64,000 nucleotides of DNA, from contig NZ_DS022276.1 of assembly GCF_000153725.1 (NCBI RefSeq), forward strand, positions 3,581,222 to 3,645,221. Direction: 5' to 3'. Source of the stretch: Salipiger bermudensis HTCC2601 (lineage in GTDB: Bacteria > Pseudomonadota > Alphaproteobacteria > Rhodobacterales > Rhodobacteraceae). Both the position numbers and the translations under genes were made by a program. How positions within the stretch are numbered: the stretch's first letter is position 1; each line of letters starts with the position of its first letter. Below are positions 54,509-64,000 of this stretch, piece after piece. The notes below the pieces were generated by a model. That model was not told where the DNA came from and searched no databases. It was given only the letters and a program-made list of their open reading frames with translations.

Positions 54509-55807
54509 ATGGCTGAAACTCCGACGAAGAATGCGACGCTGACGATCGACGACCAGTCCTACGATCTGCCGATGTACTCGCCCACCGCGGGCCCGGACGT
54601 TCTGGATATCCGCAAGCTCTATGCGCAGGCCGGTGTCTTCACCTACGACCCGGGCTTCACCTCGACCGCGAGCTGCGACAGCACCATCACCTTCATCGAC
54701 GGCGACAAGGGCGAGCTGCTGCACCGTGGCTACCCGATCGACCAGCTGGCCGAGAAGTCGCATTACCTCGAGGTCTGCTACCTGCTGCTCTACGGCGAGC
54801 TGCCCTCGGCGGCCGAGCTCGAAAAGTTCGAGAACACCATCACCCGGCACACCATGCTGCACGAGCAGATGCAGTATTTCTTCCGCGGCTTCCGTCGTGA
54901 CGCGCACCCGATGGCGACCATGGTCGGCGTCGTCGGCGCCATGTCGGCCTTCTACCACGACAGCACCGACATCAAGGACCCCAAGCAGCGCGAGATCGCC
55001 TCGCACCGCCTGATCGCCAAGATGCCGACCATCGCGGCCTGGGCCTACAAGTACTCGATCGGCCAGCCCTTCGTGTACCCGCGCAACGACCTGAGCTATG
55101 CGGCGAACTTCCTGCACATGTGCTTCAGCGTGCCGGCCGAACCCTACCAGGTGAACCCGATCCTGAGCCGCGCGATGGACCGGATCTTCACCCTGCACGC
55201 CGATCACGAGCAGAACGCCTCGACCTCGACCGTGCGCCTGGCCTCGTCCTCGGGTGCCAACCCGTTCGCCTGCATCGCGGCCGGCATCGCCTGCCTCTGG
55301 GGTCCGGCCCATGGCGGCGCCAACCAGGCCTGCCTCGAGATGCTCAAGCAGATCGGCTCGCCCGACAAGATCCCCGAGTACATCGCCCGCGCCAAGGACA
55401 AGAACGACCCGTTCCGCCTGATGGGCTTCGGCCACCGCGTCTACAAGAACTTCGACCCGCGCGCGACGGTGATGAAGCAGTCCGCCGACGAGGTGCTCGA
55501 CCTGCTCGGCGTCGAGAACAACCCGATCCTCGCCACTGCGAAGGAACTCGAAAAGCAGGCGCTCGCCGATCCCTACTTCGCCGAGAAGAAGCTGTTCCCG
55601 AACGTCGATTTCTACTCGGGCATCATCCTCGAGGCGATGGGCTTCCCGACCTCGATGTTCACCCCGATCTTCGCCCTGTCGCGGACCGTGGGCTGGGTGT
55701 CGCAGTGGAAAGAACAGCTCGCCGATCCGCAGCACAAGATCGGTCGTCCGCGCCAGCTCTACCTCGGCAGCACGGCACGCGACTACACCGACATCGAGAC
55801 CCGCTGA
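54509..55807 (+). CDS. gltA: Citrate synthase (type II)
   Basis: The 432-aa enzyme condenses acetyl-CoA and oxaloacetate at the entry of the TCA cycle. The catalytic residues are in [15 protein letters not shown] (His), [13 protein letters not shown] (His) and [12 protein letters not shown] (Asp). The N-terminal extension of about 60 residues with FDxGF-like [18 protein letters not shown] marks the allosteric Gram-negative type. The start at 54509 has AAAGGA upstream. A strong terminator follows. Confidence 0.97.
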   Translation: MAETPTKNATLTIDDQSYDLPMYSPTAGPDVLDIRKLYAQAGVFTYDPGFTSTASCDSTITFIDGDKGELLHRGYPIDQLAEKSHYLEVCYLLLYGELPSAAELEKFENTITRHTMLHEQMQYFFRGFRRDAHPMATMVGVVGAMSAFYHDSTDIKDPKQREIASHRLIAKMPTIAAWAYKYSIGQPFVYPRNDLSYAANFLHMCFSVPAEPYQVNPILSRAMDRIFTLHADHEQNASTSTVRLASSSGANPFACIAAGIACLWGPAHGGANQACLEMLKQIGSPDKIPEYIARAKDKNDPFRLMGFGHRVYKNFDPRATVMKQSADEVLDLLGVENNPILATAKELEKQALADPYFAEKKLFPNVDFYSGIILEAMGFPTSMFTPIFALSRTVGWVSQWKEQLADPQHKIGRPRQLYLGSTARDYTDIETR

Positions 55808-55834
55808 ACAAGCGGTCTTGCGTGAGACGAGAAA

Positions 55835-55858
55835 GCCGCCCCCAGGGGCGGCTTTTTT
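55835..55858 (+). terminator. Rho-independent terminator of gltA
   Basis: A perfect 8-bp stem gccgcccc-ca-ggggcggc is followed by six T, 28 bp after the gltA stop. Confidence 0.9.
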
Positions 55859-55910
55859 CGTGTGGGCGTGGGAGGCTTGCCCGGCGGCATGCGCTGTGGC
55901 GCGGGCGGGA

Positions 55911-55953
55911 TGCCTCCGGCGGGAGTATTTTTAACGAAGAGAAGTCAGGGGCG
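55911..55953 (+). repeat. Intergenic repeat copy F
   Basis: tgcctccggcgggagtattt then ttaacgaagagaagtcaggggcg matches copy D almost base for base in the opposite sense. It lies after the gltA terminator in the gap to the convergent enoyl-CoA hydratase gene. Confidence 0.7.
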
Positions 55954-56052
55954 CCGGGTTGGAGGTTGGTGCGCTGTCCGAGGCGGTGTTGAAGGAGCTT
56001 TGCCTGCGTCGTGGCGTTTGGTCCGGCGTCGCGCGGTTGTGGTCGCTGTGGC

Positions 56053-56095
56053 AGGCCTCCGGCGGGGATATTTTTGGCCAGAAGAAGACAGGGGC
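56053..56095 (+). repeat. Intergenic repeat copy G
   Basis: ggcctccggcggggatattt then ttggccagaagaagacaggggcg is a second copy in the same gap as copy F and same orientation, 142 bp apart. The ggccagaagaaga part is shared with copy A at 2.8 kb. Confidence 0.7.
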
Positions 56096-56145
56096 GCCGG
56101 CTGGCGGCGGCGCACCCTGGGGGCATCTGTGGGGCGGACTGGCGG

Positions 56146-56922
56146 TCAGCGGCCTTCGAAATGAGGCGGGCGCTTTTCGAGGAAGGCGACGATGCCTTCC
56201 TTGAAGTCGCGGGTCTTGCCGCATTCGCCCTGCAGGCGGGACTCGACGCGGAGCTGGGCCGCGAGATCGCACTCGAAGGCGCCGCGCAGCGCGGTCTTGA
56301 TGCGGGCATAGGCCTCGGTCGGGCCCTTGGCGAGATAGGCCGCACGGGCCTGCCAGACGGCCTCGAATTCGGCGTCGGGAACCGCTTCCCAGATCATGCC
56401 CATCTCGTCGGCCTGCCGGGCCGAGATGCGGTCGGCAAAGAGCGCCGCGCCCATCGCCTTGGCGAGGCCCATCTGACGCGGCAGCGCCCAGGTGCCGCCG
56501 GCATCGGGAATGAGGCCGATGCGCGTGAAGGCCTGCATGAAGAAGGCGCTCTCGGTGGCGATCACCACGTCATGCACCAGCGCCAGATTGGCGCCCGCGC
56601 CCGCCGCCGCGCCGTTCACCGCCGCGATGGTCGGCACCGGGCAGTCGGTGATGGCGTTGAGCATCGGCTCGTACTCGTCGCGCAGCACGCGCTCGAGATC
56701 CATGTTGGCGGCGGTCTCGCGGTCGCCGAGATCCTGCCCCGAGCAGAACGCCCGGCCGGTGCCGGTGAGCACCACGACCCGCGCAGCGCGGCCCGCCTCC
56801 TGCACCGCGTGGGTGATCTCGGCGCGCATCTGGGTGTTGAGCGCGTTCATCACGTCGGCCCGTGACAGGGTGATGACCGCAACGTCCTCGGCGATCTCGT
56901 AGGTGATGGTCTCGTACTGCAT
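56146..56922 (-). CDS. Enoyl-CoA hydratase/isomerase family protein (PaaG-like)
   Basis: The 258-aa crotonase-fold protein has the oxyanion-hole segments TGTGRAFCSGQDLGD and NGAAAGAGANLALVHDVVI and the substrate segment FTRIGLIPDAGGTWALPR. The pattern resembles PaaG (ring 1,2-epoxyphenylacetyl-CoA isomerase), with the Asp in IPDAGG in place of a second catalytic Glu. No other phenylacetate genes are adjacent, so a general fatty or aromatic acyl-CoA role is equally possible. It is upstream-distant (117 bp) from ccmH on the same strand direction. Confidence 0.85.
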   Translation of the reverse strand: MQYETITYEIAEDVAVITLSRADVMNALNTQMRAEITHAVQEAGRAARVVVLTGTGRAFCSGQDLGDRETAANMDLERVLRDEYEPMLNAITDCPVPTIAAVNGAAAGAGANLALVHDVVIATESAFFMQAFTRIGLIPDAGGTWALPRQMGLAKAMGAALFADRISARQADEMGMIWEAVPDAEFEAVWQARAAYLAKGPTEAYARIKTALRGAFECDLAAQLRVESRLQGECGKTRDFKEGIVAFLEKRPPHFEGR

Positions 56923-57038
56923 GGGGTGCCTCCTGCCTCCTCGCGCCTCTCTGCTTCGGGCGCCATAAGACAGGCAGCCGACGCGCTTGGCAAAGGCAAA
57001 CGCGGCGTCACATCGACGCCGCGCTGCACGCTTTCGGA

Positions 57039-57497
57039 TCAGTCGCGCAGGATCTGCTCGAGCCGCGCCTTTTCATCCTCGCTGAGCCCCGCCTCGGCCG
57101 GCGCCGCGGCGCGTGAACGGCCGCGGATGTAGACCGCGCCAGTGAGCAACGCGAAGACGAAGAGCAGCGGCCCTGCCGCCCAGAGCAGCCAGTTCCAGCC
57201 GCCGGTGGTGGGCTTGAGCAGCACGTATTCGCCGTAGCGATCGACGATATAGTCGACCGTCTCCTCGTTGCTGTCGCCCTCGAGCAGCCGTTCGCGGACC
57301 AGCAGGCGCAGGTCGCGCGCGAGCGAGGCGTTGGAATCGTCGATATTCTCGTTCTGGCAGACCAGACAGCGCAGCCCCTGCGAGATCTCGCGGGCCCGCG
57401 CTTCGAGCGCCGGGTCGTCGAGGATCTCGTCGGGCTGCACCGCCTGCGCGACGGTGGCGATCAGCACGAAGGCCAAGGCAAACAGCGAGCGCATCAT
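57039..57497 (-). CDS. ccmH: Cytochrome c-type biogenesis protein CcmH
   Basis: The 152-aa membrane-anchored thiol protein reduces apocytochrome c for haem attachment. After a signal peptide (MMRSLFALAFVLIATVAQA), the redox motif is LRCLVCQNENIDDSNA, followed by RLLVRERLLEGDSNEETVDY and DRYGEYVLLKP. A C-terminal helix at about 104-124 anchors it. The ATG at 57497 overlaps the ccmF stop by four bases, so the pair is coupled. The short form lacks a TPR (CcmI) domain, as in other alphaproteobacteria. Confidence 0.95.
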   Translation of the reverse strand: MMRSLFALAFVLIATVAQAVQPDEILDDPALEARAREISQGLRCLVCQNENIDDSNASLARDLRLLVRERLLEGDSNEETVDYIVDRYGEYVLLKPTTGGWNWLLWAAGPLLFVFALLTGAVYIRGRSRAAAPAEAGLSEDEKARLEQILRD

Positions 57498-59461
57498 TCC
57501 GCGGGCACTCCCTTGGCGGGGGCGCCCTTGCGCGCGCCGGCAGCGACGCGGAAGCGCCGGTCGGTGAGGCTCAGGATGCCGCCGATCGCCATCAGAATGC
57601 AGCCGGCCCAGATCCAGTTCGCCAGCGGCTTGATATAGACCCGCATGGTCCAGCCCCCGCCGGTCTGAGGATCGCCGATCACCACGTAGATGTCGCGCAG
57701 GAAGCGGTAGTCGATGGCGGCCTCGGTGGTGGGCATCTTGGCGACCGGGTAGTCGCGCTTTTCCGGGTAGAGATGCGCGATCTCGGCCCCGTCCTGACGC
57801 ACCGCAACCTCGCCCATGGTGGAGAAGTAATTGGGCCCGCGCACCCGTTCGACGCCCAGCAGTTCGAACTCGTAGTTGCCAAGCTCGAAGGGCTGGTTGA
57901 GCTCGGCCACGCGGATGTCCTCCTGTTGCCAGGCCATCAGCCCGGCGATGCCGGCCATGGTGATGCCGAGCCCGGCATGGGCCACGGCCTTGCCCCAGTC
58001 GGCGCGCGGCAGGCGCAGCAGGCGGGAGTAGTCGCGGCTCTTGCCGATCCGGCTGAGCAGGTCGGTGATCGCGCCGGCCACCAGCCAGGTGCCGAGGAAC
58101 AGGCCCACGGGCCCGAGCAGGCTGCGCCCGGTCTGGATGGTCCAGAACAGGCCGGCGACGGCAATGGCGAGACCGAGGGCCGGCGCCAACTGGCGCAGGA
58201 CCCGGTCGACCTTGGCGCGCTTCCAGCTCAGCATGGCGCCGATGGGCAGCAGCAGGCCCAGCATCACCATGAAGGGTGTGAAGGCCATGTTGAAGAACGG
58301 CGCGCCGACCGAGAGCTTCCGGCCGAACAGCATCTCGGCCACCAGCGGCCAGAGCGTGCCGACGAAGACCACGAAGCAAGCCACGGCGAGCAGGATGTTG
58401 TTGGCCACCAGCGCGGATTCACGGCTGACGATGCCGAACACGCCCTTGGCCTGCATCGCCCCGGCGCGGGCAGCGAAGAGCGTCAGCGCGCCGCCGGTGA
58501 AGGTCACCAGGATGCCGAGAATGAACACGCCGCGCTCGGGATCGGTGGCGAAGGCGTGCACCGAGGTCAGCAGGCCCGAGCGCACGATGAAGGTGCCCAT
58601 GAGCGAGAAGCCGAAGGCGAGGATGGCGAGCAGGATGGTCCAGCTTTTCAGCGCCTCGCGTTTCTCGACCACGATGGCGCTGTGCAGCAGCGCGGCGGCC
58701 AGCAGCCACGGCATGAAGGAAGCGTTCTCGACCGGGTCCCAGAACCAGAAACCGCCCCAGCCCAGCTCGTAATAGGCCCACCACGAGCCAAGCGCGATGC
58801 CGATGGTGAGGAACATCCAGCTCAGCAGCGTCCAGGGCCGCACCCAGCGGCCCCAGGCGGCGTCGACCCTGCCCTCGATCAGCGCCGCAACGGCGAAGCT
58901 GAAGCAGATCGAGAGGCCGACATAGCCGAGGTAGAGAAACGGCGGGTGGAAGGCGAGCCCGGGGTCTTGCAGCAGCGGGTTGAGGTCCTGACCGTCGAAG
59001 GGCGGCACCGCCATGCGCAGGAACGGGTTCGAGGTCAGCAGGATGAAGGCGAAGAAGGCGACGCCGACCATCGCCTGCACGCCCAGCACGCGGGCCCGCA
59101 GCGTCGGCGGCAGGTTGCCCCCGAACCAGGCCGCCAGCGCGCCGAACAGCGCGAGGATCAGCACCCAGAGCAGCATCGAGCCCTCGTGGTTCCCCCAGAC
59201 GCCACTGATCTTGTAGAGCATCGGCTTGGCCGAATGGCTGTTCATCACCACGAGGCGCAGCGAGAAGTCGGAGGTGACGAAGGCGTGGGTCAGCGCCGCG
59301 AAGCTGATCAGCACCAGCAGGAACTGGGCTGTCGCGGCGGGTTCGGCGACGGCCATCCAGCCGGGCCAGCGTTTATGGGCGCCGATCATGGGAACCACCG
59401 CCTGAACACAGGCGACGAGAGCGGCGAGGATGAGGGCGAAGTGTCCGAGCTCGGTAATCAT
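57494..59461 (-). CDS. ccmF: Haem lyase CcmF
   Basis: The 655-aa integral membrane protein attaches haem to apocytochrome c. It has about 15 hydrophobic helices and the WWD haem-handling motif in GWGGFWFWDPVENASFMPWL, with SGVWGNHEGSMLLWVL earlier and a large periplasmic loop near the C-terminus (about 530-620). The start at 59461 gives MITELGHFALILAAL; a longer upstream frame is not credible. The peroxidase at 30.9 kb would be a client. No ccmE is found in the upstream gap. Confidence 0.95.
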   Translation of the reverse strand: MITELGHFALILAALVACVQAVVPMIGAHKRWPGWMAVAEPAATAQFLLVLISFAALTHAFVTSDFSLRLVVMNSHSAKPMLYKISGVWGNHEGSMLLWVLILALFGALAAWFGGNLPPTLRARVLGVQAMVGVAFFAFILLTSNPFLRMAVPPFDGQDLNPLLQDPGLAFHPPFLYLGYVGLSICFSFAVAALIEGRVDAAWGRWVRPWTLLSWMFLTIGIALGSWWAYYELGWGGFWFWDPVENASFMPWLLAAALLHSAIVVEKREALKSWTILLAILAFGFSLMGTFIVRSGLLTSVHAFATDPERGVFILGILVTFTGGALTLFAARAGAMQAKGVFGIVSRESALVANNILLAVACFVVFVGTLWPLVAEMLFGRKLSVGAPFFNMAFTPFMVMLGLLLPIGAMLSWKRAKVDRVLRQLAPALGLAIAVAGLFWTIQTGRSLLGPVGLFLGTWLVAGAITDLLSRIGKSRDYSRLLRLPRADWGKAVAHAGLGITMAGIAGLMAWQQEDIRVAELNQPFELGNYEFELLGVERVRGPNYFSTMGEVAVRQDGAEIAHLYPEKRDYPVAKMPTTEAAIDYRFLRDIYVVIGDPQTGGGWTMRVYIKPLANWIWAGCILMAIGGILSLTDRRFRVAAGARKGAPAKGVPAE

Positions 59462-59894
59462 GATGCCCCGTGTATACGAAAGGGCGCCCGACCGGCCAAC
59501 GAAAATCCCTTTTGACCGGCGTTCACATTGTCGCAATCGCATGTCGGGAGGGACCAAGGGCCCGGACCGGACTACCGCCGGGACTGACTTGACGTGCTCT
59601 TGAGGACGCAAGACGTATCGAAACGTGGCATCGTCCAAGAGATGCGCCGAAAGACCGGGACGCGCCGCGCATCGTCGGTCAGCGGATTGGCGATCCGAGG
59701 GTTGGATCCCTTGAGGTATCCGGGCCAAGCCCGAAGCATCTCTCAGCTCGGCGCAGTCGTGGACAAATCGCCGGTCTGGGGGGAGCGGGTCATGCCGGAG
59801 GCATGCTTTCAGCATGACCGATGTGCGGCGGCCTCCGGCCTCGGTTCCGCGCGGCCAACGCTCAAACGATGCTCACGCCGAGATCAGCACGATT
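59462..59894. other. Gap upstream of ccmF, no gene recognised
   Basis: These 433 bases contain no frame that resembles a known protein; in particular none of the three minus-strand frames shows CcmE-like motifs. A small palindromic cluster (catgcc-gga-ggcatg, with a nearby tcatgc/gcatga pairing) lies at about 59791-59818. The region must hold the ccmF promoter, which I cannot place with confidence. Confidence 0.4.
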
Positions 59895-60404
59895 TCACCG
59901 CTCCGTGCTCTCCCGCCAGTCCGACAGCGCCGGATTTTCACCAGCGTCGCGCTCGACAGGCGCGACCGTCCGCACCGCCGGCGCCGCCGCGACCACCGCT
60001 GCGATCTCGCGGCGGAACTCCTGCCCCTTGGTCTGGTGCCGCGCGCCGAAATAGAACCCCACGATGGCGGTCAGCAGCCACCACATCGGCTCGGGCACCA
60101 GCGACAGCCCCTGCATCCGCGCGCCGAACCACTCGGGATCCCACATCGCGCTGATGAACAGCCCCAGCGTGCCAAGCGCCAGCGCCGGGCGCGGCAGGCG
60201 GTTGAGCCCGTCCATCAGCCGGTCGAAGCGAGAGCGGCGCGCCTTGGCGAACTCCGCGCCGAACTGCGCCAGAGCCTCCCCGCGCAGCCCCGCCTCGCGC
60301 GCATCCCGCGCCTCGGCATTGACCCGGAAGACCTCGGCGGTCTCGGCCACCACGTTGCGCCCCGAGCCGAAGAGCACCCCCATCGCGCGGTCGATCAGCC
60401 CCAT
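59895..60404 (-). CDS. GTA-type 3-TM holin
   Basis: The 169-aa protein starts MGLIDRAMGVLFGSGRNVVA and has an amphipathic N-terminal half and two clear hydrophobic segments (LALGTLGLFISAMW, about 73-87, and WWLLTAIVGFYFGARHQTKG, about 106-121), as in the GTA_holin_3TM family. The pairing with a GH108 muramidase gene that overlaps its start by ten bases is the arrangement of the Rhodobacter gene-transfer-agent lysis genes. It would form membrane pores that release the muramidase. It could alternatively be a prophage remnant. Confidence 0.8.
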   Translation of the reverse strand: MGLIDRAMGVLFGSGRNVVAETAEVFRVNAEARDAREAGLRGEALAQFGAEFAKARRSRFDRLMDGLNRLPRPALALGTLGLFISAMWDPEWFGARMQGLSLVPEPMWWLLTAIVGFYFGARHQTKGQEFRREIAAVVAAAPAVRTVAPVERDAGENPALSDWRESTER

Positions 60405-61015
60405 GAGGCCACCCGGGCGCGGAACTCGGCCTCCGTCATGTGGTAGCGCGGCGCGATGAACTCCTCGGCGCGGCGGATCCAGCCGCCTTTGCCTCCCGCG
60501 CGGGAACGGGCGTATTTGCGGCTCGCCGGGCGGGCATCGGCCAGCGCGAAGTAGTAGTTCCGCCGCGCGATGCCGTAGGCGTCGGCGATGTGCTCCGGCG
60601 CCGCCTCAGCGGCGCGGGCGCAGGCGGCGAGGCTGCGCGGGCCGAGCACACCGTCCACCGTCACGCCCTGCCCCATTTCGCAGAGCAGCCGCTGCAGGAT
60701 CTTCACCGCGTTGGCGCCGGCATTCACGTACATGTCGAAGACCGAGGCCTGCAGCGCCTGGGGCAGTTCGGCAATTCGCGGGCGATGGAAATAGTGCTTC
60801 AGAAAGATCTCTACCGCCTGCTCGCGGTTCAGCAACCGCACGTCGGCCGCATCGACATCGCCATCGCGGTCAAGATCCATCCCCAGCCGTCTGAGCGTGT
60901 GGATGGTCACACCGAATTTCGTGGCGCCCCCGGGATCGTCGGGGTCGTTGACGTAGCCGCCCTCTCGCTGGACGATCTCGTCGGCCATCTGGCGGATGCG
61001 GGGGGTCACGGTCAT
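60395..61015 (-). CDS. Holin-associated N-acetylmuramidase (GH108)
   Basis: The 206-aa endolysin has a glycoside hydrolase 108 domain with the catalytic Glu in VQREGGYVNDPDDPGGATKFG (EGGY motif, about residues 17-37) and FDMYVNAGANAVKILQRLL, then a C-terminal peptidoglycan-binding PG_binding_3 region (TVDGVLGPRSLAA; RRNYYFALADARPASRKYAR). It lacks a signal peptide, so export depends on the holin encoded just downstream. A short Asp-rich segment DLDRDGDVDAADV resembles a calcium-binding insert. Together with the holin it forms a lysis module. Confidence 0.85.
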   Translation of the reverse strand: MTVTPRIRQMADEIVQREGGYVNDPDDPGGATKFGVTIHTLRRLGMDLDRDGDVDAADVRLLNREQAVEIFLKHYFHRPRIAELPQALQASVFDMYVNAGANAVKILQRLLCEMGQGVTVDGVLGPRSLAACARAAEAAPEHIADAYGIARRNYYFALADARPASRKYARSRAGGKGGWIRRAEEFIAPRYHMTEAEFRARVASWG

Positions 61016-61140
61016 GGCGGGCCTCCTTTTCTGGGCAACGGAACCGGGAGGGTTCCCTTTCGCCGCGAAGGCTGGTTCCCTCCCGTCACATCCGGCCAGA
61101 TCCGGGTGAACGAGAGATGACCGCAGCGCACGGAGCCCGC

Positions 61141-61575
61141 ATGACCGCCACCCCCACCGCCGAGGACATCATCGCCCTGCTGAGGCTCGAGCCGCATCCA
61201 GAGGGCGGCCACTACCGCCAGACCTGGGTGGCCGAGACCGCGCCCGGCGCGCGGCCTTCGGGGACCTGCATCTATTTCCTGCTGAAGGCCGGAGAGCGCA
61301 GCCATTGGCACCGCGTCGATGCCGATGAAATCTGGCTCTGGCACGCCGGGGCGCCGCTGGAGTTGTCGATCTCTGCCAATGACACGGGCCCGCGCTTGGA
61401 TCACCGGCTCGGCCCGGATCTGCTCGGGCAGGAGCGGCCGCAGATCATCGTGCCAGCGCAGCACTGGCAGGCGGCGCGAAGCCACGGGGACTGGACGCTG
61501 GTGAGCTGCACCGTCTCGCCCGGATTCCGCTTCGAGGGTTTCGAGCTCGCCGCGCCGGGCGTCGATATTCCCTGA
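61141..61575 (+). CDS. DUF985 cupin protein
   Basis: The 144-aa single-domain cupin of the DUF985 family has the typical start TAEDIIALLRLEPHPEGGHY, the metal or sugar-binding strand SHWHRVDADEIWLWHAG and the final GFRFEGFELAAPG. The function of this family is unknown, although sugar or nucleotide-sugar binding has been suggested from structure. ATG 61141 has CGGAG upstream; ATG 61117 is also possible. It faces the PRC-barrel gene. Confidence 0.88.
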   Translation: MTATPTAEDIIALLRLEPHPEGGHYRQTWVAETAPGARPSGTCIYFLLKAGERSHWHRVDADEIWLWHAGAPLELSISANDTGPRLDHRLGPDLLGQERPQIIVPAQHWQAARSHGDWTLVSCTVSPGFRFEGFELAAPGVDIP

Positions 61576-61600
61576 CCGCCTTTCCTGACTGCGGACACAG

Positions 61601-61629
61601 AAAAAGGCCGGGGCGAAAACCCCGGCCTT
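61601..61629 (-). terminator. Rho-independent terminator of the PRC-barrel gene
   Basis: The 10-bp perfect stem aaggccgggg-cgaaaa-ccccggcctt is followed on the minus strand by a T-run (five A on the plus strand at 61601-61605), 25 bp after the minus-strand stop at 61654. It may also stop plus-strand read-through from the DUF985 gene. Confidence 0.85.
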
Positions 61630-61653
61630 GGAATGCTGTGCGAGAGACGCGAC

Positions 61654-62454
61654 TTAGTTCATTGCCGACTCGTCAACGTCGGGCATCTCCATCAGCTGGT
61701 CCTTGGTGTAGTTGGTCACCAGGGCATAGGAGCCATCGTCGATCGGCATCAGCTGCACGTCGCTCAGCGAGATGTGCACGTGCTTGTCACCGATGTCGAG
61801 GAAACCACCCACTTCGGCAACGATGCCTTCGATCTTGCCATCGGCGGTGAAGACGATGTCTTCGATCTCGCCGACGTTCTGCCAGTTGTCACCGATCTCG
61901 GTGTACGAGCCCATGCCGCCGTTCGACGCCATGTCGGTCTCGGCGTTCATCTCGGCGTCGGCATCGGTGCCGGCCATCTCGGTTTCACCCTCGGTTTCCA
62001 TGGTCGCGTCACCTTCGGCAACCTCGGCTTCACCCATCGCGGCATCTTCGTTGACCGCGTAGACGGCGCCACCGGTGATGTCGCGGCTGCGGATCAGACC
62101 ATCTTCGTCCATGCCGAAGATCTCTTCCATGGTCTGGCCGGTCTCGGCGGCTGCCTGGTCAAGCTCCTGGTTGGCTTCGTTGGCAGCGTTCTGGATCTCC
62201 TGACCGGCTTCGTCGGTGGCCTGCTCGATCTCTTGACCAGCTTCGTCCGTGGCCTGCTCGATCTCCTGACCGGCATTCTCGGCGCTGTTCTCGATGGCCT
62301 CACCGGTGTTCTCGGCTGCCTGTTCGATGTTCTCGCCGGCCTGCTCCATGTTGGTCTCGGCCTGCTCCATGTTGTTCTCATCGGTGGCAGTCTGTGCAAT
62401 GGCACCACCAGCGCTGAGGGCAATGGCTGCGACGGTCATCGTAAGACGTTTCAT
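61654..62454 (-). CDS. Exported PRC-barrel protein with LEA-like repeats
   Basis: The 266-aa acidic protein has a signal peptide (MKRLTMTVAAIALSAGGAIA), about seven 11-residue repeats from residue 39 to 115 (AGENIEQAAEN, TGEAIENSAEN, AGQEIEQATDE twice, and variants) and a PRC-barrel region. The PRC part begins LIRSRDITGGAVYAV near residue 119, is interrupted by an acidic Ala/Glu/Thr/Met stretch, and resumes at YTEIGDNWQNVGEIEDIVFT. The 11-mer periodicity is that of LEA and apolipoprotein-like amphipathic helices, suggesting membrane or stress protection in the periplasm. The start has GGAGGAAA upstream. Confidence 0.85.
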   Translation of the reverse strand: MKRLTMTVAAIALSAGGAIAQTATDENNMEQAETNMEQAGENIEQAAENTGEAIENSAENAGQEIEQATDEAGQEIEQATDEAGQEIQNAANEANQELDQAAAETGQTMEEIFGMDEDGLIRSRDITGGAVYAVNEDAAMGEAEVAEGDATMETEGETEMAGTDADAEMNAETDMASNGGMGSYTEIGDNWQNVGEIEDIVFTADGKIEGIVAEVGGFLDIGDKHVHISLSDVQLMPIDDGSYALVTNYTKDQLMEMPDVDESAMN

Positions 62455-62573
62455 GGTGTTTCCTCCGTGTGTGTGGTCGTCGCTGCGTCGCGACGTCTGA
62501 CCTCACAACACGCAGTTGCCCGGGTCGTTCCACCCGGGCAAACATCCGCCAATAACATGTTTTTTACGGAACT

Positions 62574-64000
<1,427 letters not shown>

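Noticed and set aside
62120-62340. CRISPR-like direct repeats
   Set aside because: The approximately 33-base periodicity is coding: it encodes the 11-residue protein repeats of the PRC-barrel protein, with no spacers.

Overview
The window is chromosomal DNA of a high-GC alphaproteobacterium, most likely a member of the Rhodobacterales (Roseobacter/Rhodobacteraceae type). The evidence is the lipid A/BamA/isoprenoid block with pyrH, the trpGD-trpC-moaC-moeA-lexA block beside gltX and gltA, polyhydroxybutyrate genes, two GAAC-N7-GAAC LexA boxes, and a holin/muramidase pair of the gene-transfer-agent type. The genus cannot be named from sequence alone. Coding density is high. I see no rRNA, tRNA, CRISPR array or insertion sequence.

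Layout. 1-4.0 kb: a secreted PHB-depolymerase-like esterase, a solitary YjhX-type small protein, a patatin-like phospholipase broken by a one-base frameshift, 3-hydroxybutyrate dehydrogenase, and a promoter-to-terminator unit that looks like a small RNA. 4.0-12.9 kb: a YejA-like peptide-binding protein, an entericidin-like lipoprotein, a three-gene signalling operon (LuxR-type regulator, FIST sensor, hybrid kinase resembling NosP/NahK), a DUF853 ATPase and an IalB-family protein. 13.0-27.3 kb, mostly minus strand: pyrH, frr, uppS, cdsA, dxr, rseP, a 41-aa membrane peptide, bamA, skp, fabZ, lpxA, lpxI, lpxB. The KtrAB potassium system lies on the opposite strand between frr and pyrH.

27.4-36 kb: miaA, an AraC regulator, a Tat-exported solute-binding protein, a di-haem peroxidase, a lytic transglycosylase, ssb, a Ppx/GppA phosphatase and a sulfotransferase. 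36.0-43.3 kb: a corrinoid/tetrahydrofolate one-carbon cluster (virulence-factor-domain protein, MetF, HAD hydrolase, methyl-THF:corrinoid methyltransferase, BHMT-like methyltransferase, corrinoid protein, small membrane protein, DUF1638). It is interrupted by a divergent radical SAM gene with a LexA box in its promoter. 43.5-55.8 kb: a divergent polysaccharide deacetylase, trpG, trpD, ung, trpC, moaC, moeA, lexA, comEC, gltX and gltA. 56.1-64 kb: an enoyl-CoA hydratase relative, ccmH, ccmF, a GTA-type holin and muramidase, a DUF985 cupin, a PRC-barrel protein with LEA-like 11-residue repeats, and the 3' part of pgi.

Functionally the window is mainly envelope biogenesis, one-carbon metabolism, tryptophan/molybdenum-cofactor synthesis and DNA-damage control. 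The observations most worth following are the SOS-controlled radical SAM gene, the candidate 76-nt sRNA, the corrinoid cluster with its DUF1638 protein, the FIST/hybrid-kinase module, the lysis pair, and a repeat family that fills the long convergent intergenic gaps.
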